Part shown: positions 24,878 through 33,063 of the stretch, one piece after another
Layout of the letters: the number at the start of each line of letters is the position of its first letter
Position numbering within the stretch: the stretch's first letter is position 1
Assembly (NCBI GenBank): GCA_023300235.1
Contig: JALZWN010000069.1
Coordinates: 1-38,466, forward strand
DNA: 38,466 bases
Reading direction: 5' to 3'
From: Mariniblastus sp.
GTDB taxonomy: Bacteria; Planctomycetota; Planctomycetia; Pirellulales; Pirellulaceae
Notes under the pieces: model-generated
The model's database searches: none
Told to the model about the DNA's origin: nothing
The model's input: the letters and a program-made list of their open reading frames with translations, nothing else
Program-made: the position numbers and the translations under genes

Positions 24878-25753
24878 CTATTCCGCCGCAGCAGGCTCGG
24901 CCGATTCAGACATCGACGAACCAGTTTTTGCTGGCTTGCCTCGCGTCGGCTTTTTGGCGGGCCCACGTTGCTTTGTTTTCGCGTCAGCCTTAGCAATCTC
25001 TTCTTTGGATAGCTCAGGCTCTTTTTTGTCTTTCACGAGCTTGTCCAACCACGTTTTGCAATCAGTCAACGCGGGCGCAAATCCAAACGGGCCTCGATCA
25101 GCCGCAACGGCCAGTCGCCCATCGCTACCCACCAAGAAAACTCGATCCGGCTTGGCTTGATAGGCCACGTCGGTCGTGTTCTCGAAGTTGTCGATCAACA
25201 TTGGCATCGTCAATTTTTTGTCTTCGATCAAACGCTCTGCCACGTCGCAGCGGGAGTCATAATCGGTGTGATCTTTGATATTCAATTGGCGGCCAATCCC
25301 ACTGGGACGAGAACTGTCGACTGCATGGGCTTCGCGAATGTAGATCATTCGGAATTCCGCGACATCTTTGTACTGCTGATACATCTTTTCCATCGTACCG
25401 ACGGAGTTCAAGAACGGCGGTCAGGTGTAGCTTCCGAAAAATAACACGACCGGCTTCTTACCGCGAAATTCGGACAGCTTTGTTTCGGACTCTCCGTCCA
25501 GCGATTTCAATACGAAGTCGGGCGCAACTTCACCTTTAACCAACGCATTCGCGTCGCTGCCTCCACGGCCACCGCCGCGTTGCCCTCTCTGCCCGCGCTG
25601 ACCACCTTGCCCGCGCTGACCGCCTTGCCCGCGCTGGCCGCCACGCATGCCGCGTTCCTGATTTTGGCCGAAACTTTCTGACTGCATGTTGGTCAGAACG
25701 CCAAAAGCGAACATTGCCGATAACAGCCAGGCTGCTACATACTTATATTTCAT
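24878..25753 (-). CDS. Selenoprotein: iodothyronine-deiodinase-like protein
   Basis: A 291-residue protein when the in-frame TGA at 25421-25423 is read as selenocysteine (residue 111). ATG 25753 opens a signal peptide (KYVAAWLLSAMFAFGVLTN); an in-frame GTG at 25765 is an alternative. Next comes an Arg/Gly/Gln-rich repeat (GGQRGQGGQRGQ) and a thioredoxin-fold domain beginning APDFVLKSLDG. The TGA sits in FFGSYT-U-PPF, equivalent to the SCTUPPF active site of vertebrate deiodinases. The same frame continues with FRMIYIREAHAVD (family: IYIxEAHAxD), NTTDVAYQAKPDRVFLV and DRGPFGFAP, all family signatures. The tail is Lys/Glu/Ala-rich. The substrate in bacteria is unknown; a peroxiredoxin-like or dehalogenating redox role is plausible. 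The true stop is TAG at 24878-24880. Confidence 0.88.
25389..25405 (-). promoter_or_regulatory. Candidate bacterial SECIS hairpin for the deiodinase-like selenoprotein
   Basis: In the mRNA, bases 19-35 from the UGA read UCCGUC-GGUAC-GAUGGA: a 6-bp stem (one G-U pair) with a 5-base loop starting GGU. The loop begins at base 25 from the UGA, one base from the position in the other selenoprotein gene, and within the usual bacterial SECIS window. SelB recognition of a G-U pair of bases in the loop is established for E. coli; here it is inferred. Confidence 0.65.
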
Positions 25754-26156
25754 CAAACGTCTCACAATCGATCTTTGGTAAATTAAATTTAGAGTCTCTA
25801 CCTGTCAAAAACACCAACGTGGCGTAACGACCACAGATTCTCTACCCGCTTTAAACAAAAAAAGACGAATATCTCTAGAACTCGTCCCCAATGGGCTCTT
25901 AGATTTAGTGGGATTTGAAAAATCGTGGGGCAGGCTTTCAACCATCGCCACGTTTTTTTAGTTCGACGACCATGGCGATCGCCACAGCGGCTCCATTAAT
26001 CGACAAGCCCATTACTACACCCAAAACCGTAGAACCCCCTCGCGAACGCCACCGCCGGAAGCCTAAAATGGGATTCTGCTTCTTGCACGGCTCGATTTTC
26101 AGCCCTAGCAACTACAACGACGAATTCTTCCCCCCCATTCTACCACGGTAAAAAAG
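25754..26156. other. Intergenic region, divergent promoters
   Basis: About 400 bases between the divergent deiodinase-like and PQQ-like propeller genes. A short frame from ATG 25972 (59 codons) has no recognised features. GGCGATCGCC at 25974-25983 is a 10-base palindrome also seen at 37665-37674. No promoter boxes were securely identified. Confidence 0.4.
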
Positions 26157-27776
26157 ATGCGTTTGATTCGAATTGTGGCGTTTGCTTGCTTGCTCAACCT
26201 AACCAGTAGTCTTGGCAACGCGCAAAATACGCAGCAGCCTTCCAATCAATGGCCGCAAGCCGCGGGCCCGAACCAAAACTGGACCGTTCAAACCCAAAAA
26301 CCGGTGCCCACCAACTGGAGCGTCACCGACGACAAAAACATCCGCTGGAAAAAAACACTGCCGGAGACAGGGCAGAGCGGCATCGCGGTTTGGGACAACC
26401 GACTGTTCATGACCACAATGAAACCTCTTTCGGCCCAGCAAGCATCCAAATCTCCAAAGGGCACAGATATCGTCCTGTACTGCATCGACGCCGACAACGG
26501 TGAGACGATCTGGGAACGCGAACTCGCCGGCGACCCAGCAGCACTTAGCATATACGCTTATGGATTTAGCAGCTCCAGCAGTCCGACTCCCATCACCGAC
26601 GGCAAACACGTCTGGTTCTGCAACGCCAGCGGTCAAATGGGATGCTGGACCATCGACGGCGAAAAAGTTTGGACTCGCCGCTGGACCCCGACGCTCGGCC
26701 GCCCATTCAACAAACAATTCGAACCGATCAAGATTGGCGACACGATCCTAAACATGGAACCCCGAGCTACCGACGATCCGCTGCGTCGTGAAGACGCATG
26801 GAATTACATCAAAGGCTTTTCCGCAACCGACGGCAGCGAACAATGGATCGCCCCCGAAGGACTCACCCACTACAACACTCCTGTACTCGGCAAACTCCCC
26901 GACGGTGGCCACGCAGTACTGTCCGGCCGCGGCGCCCACCACGGCGTGCCCGAATCTCCTCCTGGACTCACGCTAACCAAAGTCGACGGTTCCGAAGCCG
27001 GCAAAGCCGTGTGGTCTTATGAGGCTTCCCGCAAGGGCATTGCGATGGTCACCCAATGCTGGGACCAAGAGTACTCGTACTGGTTGGATGAATCTCGAAC
27101 GGATCTTGTCGTGCTGAACACCAAGGATGGCAGCGTCGCCAAAAACATCTCTTGGATGAAAGACGTTACCGTCACCAGTTACGACCCGGCCACCAAAACA
27201 TTTCAAACCCGCGAAGGCGTAAACTTGGACGAAGGCGATGCATCGTTCAAAGTCTTTCCAGCTTGGTTTGCAAACTTAACCGTCCGTCCTTACTTGTACT
27301 TCCAGTGTTTTAATTACAAAGGCAAACAGGGCCGTCGAGATGTCTTCTATGGCCCTCGAAACAGCATTGTTCGGATCAACGTAGATACGGGCAAAGTTGA
27401 GTATTTAGAATTGCCGTTTGAAACCCCTGAAGTTGCCGACCAAAAAGCCGGCGGCGGACAAACGTTCTACCCATCGATGGAGCTCAACAGTCGCGGCATC
27501 GATGTCGCGGCCGACCGTCGCTCGGGACGAACCGGATGGTGGTGGTGCTTCAACGGCAACACGATCGCCGTCAATCAGTATTTGTACTTCACCTTCATGT
27601 GCGGACGAGTTCAAGTGATCGACGGGAAAGCTGACAAGTTCGACCAAAACGCACTCGTGTCGATGAATGACTTGGGCGAATTCGGCAAGACTTGGTCGGT
27701 GAACACGCCCAGTTTCAGCAACGGTCGAATCTACCACCGCACGATGAAGGAACTGATCTGTATCGAAGCCGAGTAG
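26157..27776 (+). CDS. Exported PQQ-like beta-propeller protein
   Basis: A 539-residue exported protein. The signal peptide (RLIRIVAFACLLNLTSSLGNAQ) follows ATG 26157. The body is an eight-bladed PQQ-like propeller of the BamB/quinoprotein type found in very many planctomycete secreted proteins. Blade motifs include NIRWKKTLPETGQSGIAVWDNRLF, VLYCIDADNGETIWEREL, PTPITDGKHVWFCNASGQMGCW, GFSATDGSEQWIAPEG and VRINVDTGKVEYLEL. No heme or metal-binding Asp/Glu set typical of PQQ alcohol dehydrogenases was recognised, so enzymatic activity is doubtful. It stands alone on the plus strand before the second sigma operon. Confidence 0.85.
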   Translation: MRLIRIVAFACLLNLTSSLGNAQNTQQPSNQWPQAAGPNQNWTVQTQKPVPTNWSVTDDKNIRWKKTLPETGQSGIAVWDNRLFMTTMKPLSAQQASKSPKGTDIVLYCIDADNGETIWERELAGDPAALSIYAYGFSSSSSPTPITDGKHVWFCNASGQMGCWTIDGEKVWTRRWTPTLGRPFNKQFEPIKIGDTILNMEPRATDDPLRREDAWNYIKGFSATDGSEQWIAPEGLTHYNTPVLGKLPDGGHAVLSGRGAHHGVPESPPGLTLTKVDGSEAGKAVWSYEASRKGIAMVTQCWDQEYSYWLDESRTDLVVLNTKDGSVAKNISWMKDVTVTSYDPATKTFQTREGVNLDEGDASFKVFPAWFANLTVRPYLYFQCFNYKGKQGRRDVFYGPRNSIVRINVDTGKVEYLELPFETPEVADQKAGGGQTFYPSMELNSRGIDVAADRRSGRTGWWWCFNGNTIAVNQYLYFTFMCGRVQVIDGKADKFDQNALVSMNDLGEFGKTWSVNTPSFSNGRIYHRTMKELICIEAE

Positions 27777-27917
27777 TCCGTTTGCTCCGGTTATGATCCA
27801 AAAAGTAGTCACGTACACCCCACCCCACGCCCACCGAATCGCTTCGCCGACCCCACCCCGCGAAGCACGTATTCCCCTAAAAAACCGGTCACAACAGCCC
27901 TCCTCAAAAAAAGATAC

Positions 27918-27954
27918 TTTTTCCTTGTGACGATCGCCCCCTGTTTGCCACTCA
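27918..27954 (+). promoter_or_regulatory. Bipartite motif upstream of sigma factor gene, possible ECF promoter
   Basis: TTTTTCC(T)TGTGAC followed 15 bases later by GCCACTCA (27947-27954). The same two blocks with exactly the same 15-base spacing recur at 31465-31501. The spacing matches a -35/-10 pair. The site ends 33 bases before the GTG start of the sigma factor gene, so an autoregulated ECF promoter is a reasonable reading, not proven. Confidence 0.45.
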
Positions 27955-27987
27955 GGGGACGACATCAAGAAGATCCTCAGGAGCAGC

Positions 27988-28563
27988 GTGAATCATTCAA
28001 ATCGATTGGTCGACTTGGCCAAGCAAGGATGCGCCGATTCTTTCCGTCAGCTTGTGGAATTACATCACAAGCCGATTCGAATGTATTTGGCGAAATATGT
28101 CCGATCTTTAGCGGATGTTGATGACATCGCGCAGGAGGTTTTCGTAGTTGCATTTAGCCAACTCGATCGCTTCCGCGGCGATTCAAAATTCTCGACTTGG
28201 TTAACAGGCATTGCCCGAAATAAGGCATTGGAGTTCCTGCGCGCCGAGGTCGTCGAACGAAAGAAAAAGAACAACTTCCAACAAGCTAACATCACCACAT
28301 GTCAGGTTTCAAGTTTGAAATTTCAACGACGCGATTTTGAATTTTTAGAAGAACAACTCTCCGCCTTGGAATCATGCCTCGAACAACTCCCTGATCGTTC
28401 ACGAAATTTGATCGACAGACACTACTTCGCCCAACAATCAACCGCCACCATTGCCGCAGACACCAACGAAGCGTCCGGAACCGTACGCATGAAATTGCTT
28501 CGCATTCGTCGTATTTTACAGAAGTGCATTTCAGCTCGATCCGAAACCAACGACCGTCATTAA
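27988..28563 (+). CDS. ECF-type RNA polymerase sigma factor
   Basis: A 191-residue sigma-70 family factor. Region 2 (about 16-85) includes DVDDIAQEVFVVAFSQLDRF and the conserved FSTWLTGIARNKALEFLR. Region 4 (about 130-180) includes LEQLPDRSRNLIDRHYF and a helix-turn-helix with GTVRMKLLRIRRIL. The start is GTG at 27988 with AGGAG a few bases upstream. The following gene starts 20 bases after the stop codon and encodes a membrane protein, so this is a sigma/sensor operon. Confidence 0.9.
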   Translation: MNHSNRLVDLAKQGCADSFRQLVELHHKPIRMYLAKYVRSLADVDDIAQEVFVVAFSQLDRFRGDSKFSTWLTGIARNKALEFLRAEVVERKKKNNFQQANITTCQVSSLKFQRRDFEFLEEQLSALESCLEQLPDRSRNLIDRHYFAQQSTATIAADTNEASGTVRMKLLRIRRILQKCISARSETNDRH

Positions 28564-28582
28564 GTTGGACACAGGTTTTCCC

Positions 28583-31381
28583 ATGAACAATCAAAACGAA
28601 TCAGATAAAGAACCGGATCGTCAACCAGAATCGGAATGGGCTGAAATTATCGAGCAACAAGGCCAACCCTTGAAGCCCGATTCTCAATCGGCAATTCCGT
28701 TTTCAATGGCTGATTTGGATTCGCAAAAAGTTCAAGACTTGCAAATAGACGGCCAACTGCGGATGTTGCATCGCCTATCCGCGAGCGGTGACTCGTTTGT
28801 TGACGATGTGGTTGCACGTGCCGAAGTCGTATCAAGCCCAAGCTCCGAATCAAATTCAAGCTCAGATTCTCAGCCTCGCCTGCCAGTCATCGCTCCCGTA
28901 TTCGCATCTTCGACTCCCAGAACAAAAGCGTCATCCGAGGCCACGCCGAATTCGGGAGCCACACCGCCAACCAAAGCCGCTGCCAATAACGTGCCGCCGG
29001 GACACACAAGCGACGAATCGGATTTGACGGTTGTTGCAGAGCGTAAATTTGCGGCGAGCAAAGCCGTTGCGACTTTAGCGTCGATTGCCGCAGCGATCGC
29101 AGTTGCGTTCATGATCTGGAGTGGGGCAGGGGAGGACCACCCAACGCCACAGACTTCCATTCCAGCTTCGCCATCGAACCAAAACCTTGCCAATCGCCCA
29201 CTCAAGAAAACCCCAGACGAATCCCGAGCCCACTCGAACGATTCGATCGAATTGATCGAGCCAGCGCCGTCCGCCGAAGACGGCTTGGTGGACCACGCCA
29301 ATCACAACATGGCCCCCACGCCTGACAAAAAAGAAAACCATTTGCATCAACCAAAATCGCTCGTCGAACGTCCACTCAAGAAACCCGCCGATCTCATCGA
29401 CGACAAAAGCACCTCGCGATTAGCAGACCAACCGCCAAAAGGGACAGTCGAAATTGTTTCCGATGATCCAGTTCCGCGCCTAACATGGCATCTTGCGATA
29501 GACTTTGCGGAGAACGGCGTCGGTTCAATTTCCTTGAATGAAGCGTCAATCGATGGATCGCTGTTAGTCGACAATGCCGACTTCGTCCTGCGACGACTCG
29601 GTGACGAATTTACCCGCCGCGCTCAGTTCTTTGGCAATCGCTTGGGCACCCAGGTAGCCGGATCAATCCGTATCGGCACGAGCAAGTTCCCTTTCGCGAA
29701 CATCAATCAAGTTGAGCAAACGATCGACCAAGCCTGCCAACATTTTGCAACGCTTGAAACGTCTAACCTATCCTTGGGTGAACTTGCTGAACTTCGCCAA
29801 AGCTTCCGCCAGCTGACACTTAAGAACCCGAACGCAATCGCCTCCGTTGATCTCAACAGCCAACAGACGGCCTTCTTGACCGATGACGAAATATTCACGA
29901 TCTGTTCTGTCCTGACGACAACCGAATCGGTCCTTCAAAACACCGCTAAACTGCGGTTGGCTTGGGAAGCACGAACTGGAGACCAATTACCAAAAACTGA
30001 ACCAACGAAACAATCGATCACACCGGATGCTTTTGCAAGCTTCGCCTCGAACGGCTTTCTCGCCCTTCCAAAAACGAAAACCACCACATTGACAACGCTC
30101 CAAAAGCTTCCAAAAGACGAACTAAAAGAAGCTCTCTATACGAGCATTGGTTCGTTTGATCTGTTCGCCGACATCAAAGAGTTCCATGAGGCCGAGCGAA
30201 ACATCGCGACCAAGGCTCTAGACTTCCAAAAGCAAGTGGCCAAGAAGTTGAAAACGATCGCCAAGGCTGCCCCAGCTGAACGCCCAAAGTTGGCCGCGGA
30301 AATAATCGCAACGATCGACCGAACAGAACTCGAATCCAAGAAGTACACGCTGGCCAAAATCCCCGAAGCTCGGTTACCGTTGACGATGGGAGACGAGTGC
30401 CGTTCGAGTCGAACCGAGGCGGCTGCGATTGATCGAGTCTCTAGTACGCTGGGATTGGCCATCAATCTGTTCGACCCGAGTCTCGGTAGCCGCGACCCGA
30501 GCAACAACGATTCGTTCCGCATTCGAGAGCTGAAGAAAAAATTCAAAACCGCGATCGACAATTCTATCGACCCACAGCGTTTGAAAACGTCGGACCAAAT
30601 TTTACAGATCGATCATCCGCGTATGCGTTTGGAACTCATCGAAGCCCTAGAGAAATCAAAAACCGATACCGCGTTAAAGCTATTGGCAAAACGAGCCAAA
30701 TTCGATCTGGTGCCCGAGGTGCGAATGGCTGCAACGACGGCGTTGGCACATTTTCCGCATGATCAATATCGCGACGAATTACTTGCCGGACTCAGGTACC
30801 CATGGCACGTTGTGGCTCAGCATAGTGCCGAGGCTTTGGTTCGGCTGGGAGACGAAGGTGCGGTTGCTGAATTAGTCGCCATGCTCGATTTACCTCACCC
30901 GAATGCCCCCGTTAAAATCAACAAAAACAAATACGTGCAATCCGAACTGGTTGCGATCAACCACATGCGAAATTGTCTTCTCTGCCACGCCCCGGCGGCC
31001 AGTTCACATGAGATGGCCACTGGCGTCGTGCCCAGCTGGGGAGAGCCGCTTCCGAAGCAGTATTACAAATCAGAGAACCCTCGTTTGACCTCCGTCCGAG
31101 CGGATGTAACGTATCTCGAACAAGACTTCTCAGTCGTTCAACCGGTCTGGAATTCTGGTCCGTGGCCGCGAAACCAACGTTTTGATTACGTCGTGCAACA
31201 GAAACCCGTCAAAGGCACCAAGGCAAAGCGACTTAACAAACAATTTGCCGACGCTCGCAACCAGAACCGCGAAGCAATCGTGTTTGCTCTTCAAAATTTG
31301 ACCGGTCAAACCCCCTCGGACAACTCGGCTGCGTCCTGGCAAGCGGTATTGAAACGACTTGAACCAAAGCAGGCCCCGTAA
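28583..31381 (+). CDS. Membrane HEAT-repeat protein with CxxCH motif, sigma-linked
   Basis: A 932-residue protein starting at ATG 28583 (a TTG at 28565 is less likely). The N-terminal 155 residues are cytoplasmic, acidic and low-complexity, in the place expected for sigma binding. A transmembrane helix follows at about 158-180 (KAVATLASIAAAIAVAFMIW). The large periplasmic part has a Pro-rich linker, an uncharacterised middle and HEAT-like repeats at about 690-785 (EVRMAATTALAHFP, HVVAQHSAEALVRLGDEGAV). CLLCH (798-802, 30974-30988) is a heme c attachment signature on the periplasmic side. Directly downstream of an ECF sigma gene, it may be its regulator, sensing redox state through heme; this is inference. 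No zinc anti-sigma motif is visible. Confidence 0.75.
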   Translation: MNNQNESDKEPDRQPESEWAEIIEQQGQPLKPDSQSAIPFSMADLDSQKVQDLQIDGQLRMLHRLSASGDSFVDDVVARAEVVSSPSSESNSSSDSQPRLPVIAPVFASSTPRTKASSEATPNSGATPPTKAAANNVPPGHTSDESDLTVVAERKFAASKAVATLASIAAAIAVAFMIWSGAGEDHPTPQTSIPASPSNQNLANRPLKKTPDESRAHSNDSIELIEPAPSAEDGLVDHANHNMAPTPDKKENHLHQPKSLVERPLKKPADLIDDKSTSRLADQPPKGTVEIVSDDPVPRLTWHLAIDFAENGVGSISLNEASIDGSLLVDNADFVLRRLGDEFTRRAQFFGNRLGTQVAGSIRIGTSKFPFANINQVEQTIDQACQHFATLETSNLSLGELAELRQSFRQLTLKNPNAIASVDLNSQQTAFLTDDEIFTICSVLTTTESVLQNTAKLRLAWEARTGDQLPKTEPTKQSITPDAFASFASNGFLALPKTKTTTLTTLQKLPKDELKEALYTSIGSFDLFADIKEFHEAERNIATKALDFQKQVAKKLKTIAKAAPAERPKLAAEIIATIDRTELESKKYTLAKIPEARLPLTMGDECRSSRTEAAAIDRVSSTLGLAINLFDPSLGSRDPSNNDSFRIRELKKKFKTAIDNSIDPQRLKTSDQILQIDHPRMRLELIEALEKSKTDTALKLLAKRAKFDLVPEVRMAATTALAHFPHDQYRDELLAGLRYPWHVVAQHSAEALVRLGDEGAVAELVAMLDLPHPNAPVKINKNKYVQSELVAINHMRNCLLCHAPAASSHEMATGVVPSWGEPLPKQYYKSENPRLTSVRADVTYLEQDFSVVQPVWNSGPWPRNQRFDYVVQQKPVKGTKAKRLNKQFADARNQNREAIVFALQNLTGQTPSDNSAASWQAVLKRLEPKQAP

Positions 31382-32076
31382 CTTGCGGTCAGGTCCGGAT
31401 TCTGAAGATCGATGCTGAATTCGACGCTAAAAAACCGTGTTTGGTGGCGTCTTAAAAAACACGATTTTTTCCTGTGACCTTCACATCCCAATCGCCACTC
31501 AACAACGATCCCAGCGGATGCGACGATCTTCTACTTTGTTGCCGGATCGCAATTGAATGCGTTACGACGCAAGGTGACGGTTCACCACATTTGTGCCTCA
31601 ACGAAGCCTCCTTCGGTTGCTGTAAACGGATCTGCATTTGCGTTTGCCAGTAATGTCGCCCTTGGAGGGTCAACATCCAGGACCGGGCAACTTTGGGACT
31701 TTTGAAACTAGGGAGCTCATTGTGAAGAAACGAAACTGCGACACGAATCGTTCACGCGTTAGCACTCGCTGGAAAACCAATCCTACAAAACCGCCTCGCT
31801 TGGCGACCGTGCACCCAACGTTCAGCCGAAACGAACTAACACCCAACATAACTGCAGTCAACATAACTGCACCGCACACCAAACCCGAATCCGAAACAGA
31901 TTCGCAGTCAACGACTCGCGACCGCAACTGTCAACCGACTTAGGCTGACCGACCATTCGTGAAAAATAGACGACAACCGGGGCGGGAGCGACTTTCATTT
32001 TGCATTTAAGAAGTTATTTTGTAAGACTGTGAACCCAGTCTCACCATCTCACGTTTCTTTACGGAAGCTCGTTTCG
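31382..32076. other. Roughly 700-bp gap without a supported gene
   Basis: Contains the second copy of the bipartite motif (31465-31501). An open stretch on the plus strand follows it (about 31474-31708) but lacks an early start codon and any family signature. Other short frames on both strands are no better. The start region of the zinc-ribbon gene has GGAAG at 32063. Confidence 0.4.
31465..31501 (+). promoter_or_regulatory. Second copy of the bipartite TGTGAC-N15-GCCACTCA motif
   Basis: TTTTTTCCTGTGAC then, after 15 bases, GCCACTCA (31494-31501), as at 27918-27954. It lies 3' of the HEAT/CxxCH gene with no clear gene just downstream; the nearest is the zinc-ribbon gene 576 bases away. It may be a promoter for an unseen short RNA or the remains of a duplicated control region. 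Confidence 0.4.
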
Positions 32077-32760
32077 ATGCCCATCAAAGTTCAATGCCCC
32101 GCTTGTGCTAACAAATTATCGGTTCCGGATTCTTATGCTGGCAAACGAGGCAAATGCCCGAAATGCTCTACGCAAATTAACATTCCGGCGAATCCAACGA
32201 AAAAAAAACCAACCGAAGCTGCCTCTGACGAGTTCCCAAGCTTTTCGGATAAAGGACCTGACGCCGGCCTTTCTGCGCCAAACATTTCAGTGCCGGCCAC
32301 CGCCGCACCGGATCTCTCGGCTCCTGTGATCTCAGGATTGGGTTCGACATCGGCTTCAGAAAATCCTTTCGCAGTTACGCCGCGGAAAAAAGGCAACTCG
32401 GTCAAGAAGTCTCCTATGACCAAGGCTCCAAGTCAGCCACTGAATCTTACGAGTTCACGTCTCCGGCAGATCGGCGTGCTTTCTACCGGAACAACCATCG
32501 CTATTATCTATGCGATCCTCGGTTTGATCTTAGGTTTGCTATTTGCCGGCTTAACGATGATTGGAACTGTGCTTGGCGCTTCCTCCGGTCCAGACGCGGG
32601 AGGCATTCTTGCATTTGGAATTGGTTCCGCAATCGCCTCGATTCTTGTGCTTCCGCTTTTATACGGAATCGGAGGATTCTTTGGCGGATCGTTGATGGCG
32701 TTGTTATACAACCTTGCCGCTTCGATGTCGGGTGGAATCGAGTTTAAGTTTGAGGAATAG
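32077..32760 (+). CDS. Zinc-ribbon (MJ0042-type) membrane protein with DUF3566-like domain
   Basis: A 227-residue protein. The ATG at 32077, with GGAAG nine bases upstream, begins a zinc ribbon VQCPACANKLSVPDSYAGKRGKCPKC (CxxC...CxxC, residues 7-30), the MJ0042 finger common in planctomycetes. A Pro/Ser-rich linker (about 40-145) leads to a two-helix membrane domain with the DUF3566 pattern: TTIAIIYAILGLILGLLF, then ILVLPLLYGIGGFFGGSLMA and LLYNLAASMSGGIEFKFEE. Function unknown; probably cytoplasmic ribbon with membrane anchoring. Isolated gene. Confidence 0.85.
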   Translation: MPIKVQCPACANKLSVPDSYAGKRGKCPKCSTQINIPANPTKKKPTEAASDEFPSFSDKGPDAGLSAPNISVPATAAPDLSAPVISGLGSTSASENPFAVTPRKKGNSVKKSPMTKAPSQPLNLTSSRLRQIGVLSTGTTIAIIYAILGLILGLLFAGLTMIGTVLGASSGPDAGGILAFGIGSAIASILVLPLLYGIGGFFGGSLMALLYNLAASMSGGIEFKFEE

Positions 32761-33063
32761 TTCTGCGTGAAGCCCACGCGGATTCATGCTGTTGATCAAA
32801 CACCGCGATTCGATCGCGAAACAGAACCACCGACAACACTCATGGTGCCCGGTCGGCATCGGTGATGCCCAAGTCACTCCGGAAGCATACTCAAACTCGG
32901 GTCTATCAGTCACCCCATCGCGTTCTCATCAAACCTCGCAGCTTCCGCGACCCATAGTCGTTATTTCTGGCTGCAAGTTCGTCGCGTACGCTAATACTCT
33001 TTGGCGAATGCTGTATACTTTCGATCTCACCGACAGCCAACGTTTGAATACAACCAGTTAGCC
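32761..33063. other. Region upstream of the TRAP operon
   Basis: About 300 bases with no supported gene. TATACT at 33014-33019 is a possible -10 box 45 bases before the dctP start; a matching -35 is not obvious. Confidence 0.35.

Noticed and set aside
25972-26151. A 59-codon plus-strand frame upstream of the PQQ-like gene
   Set aside because: Possible leader peptide, but no family signature or ribosome site supports it.
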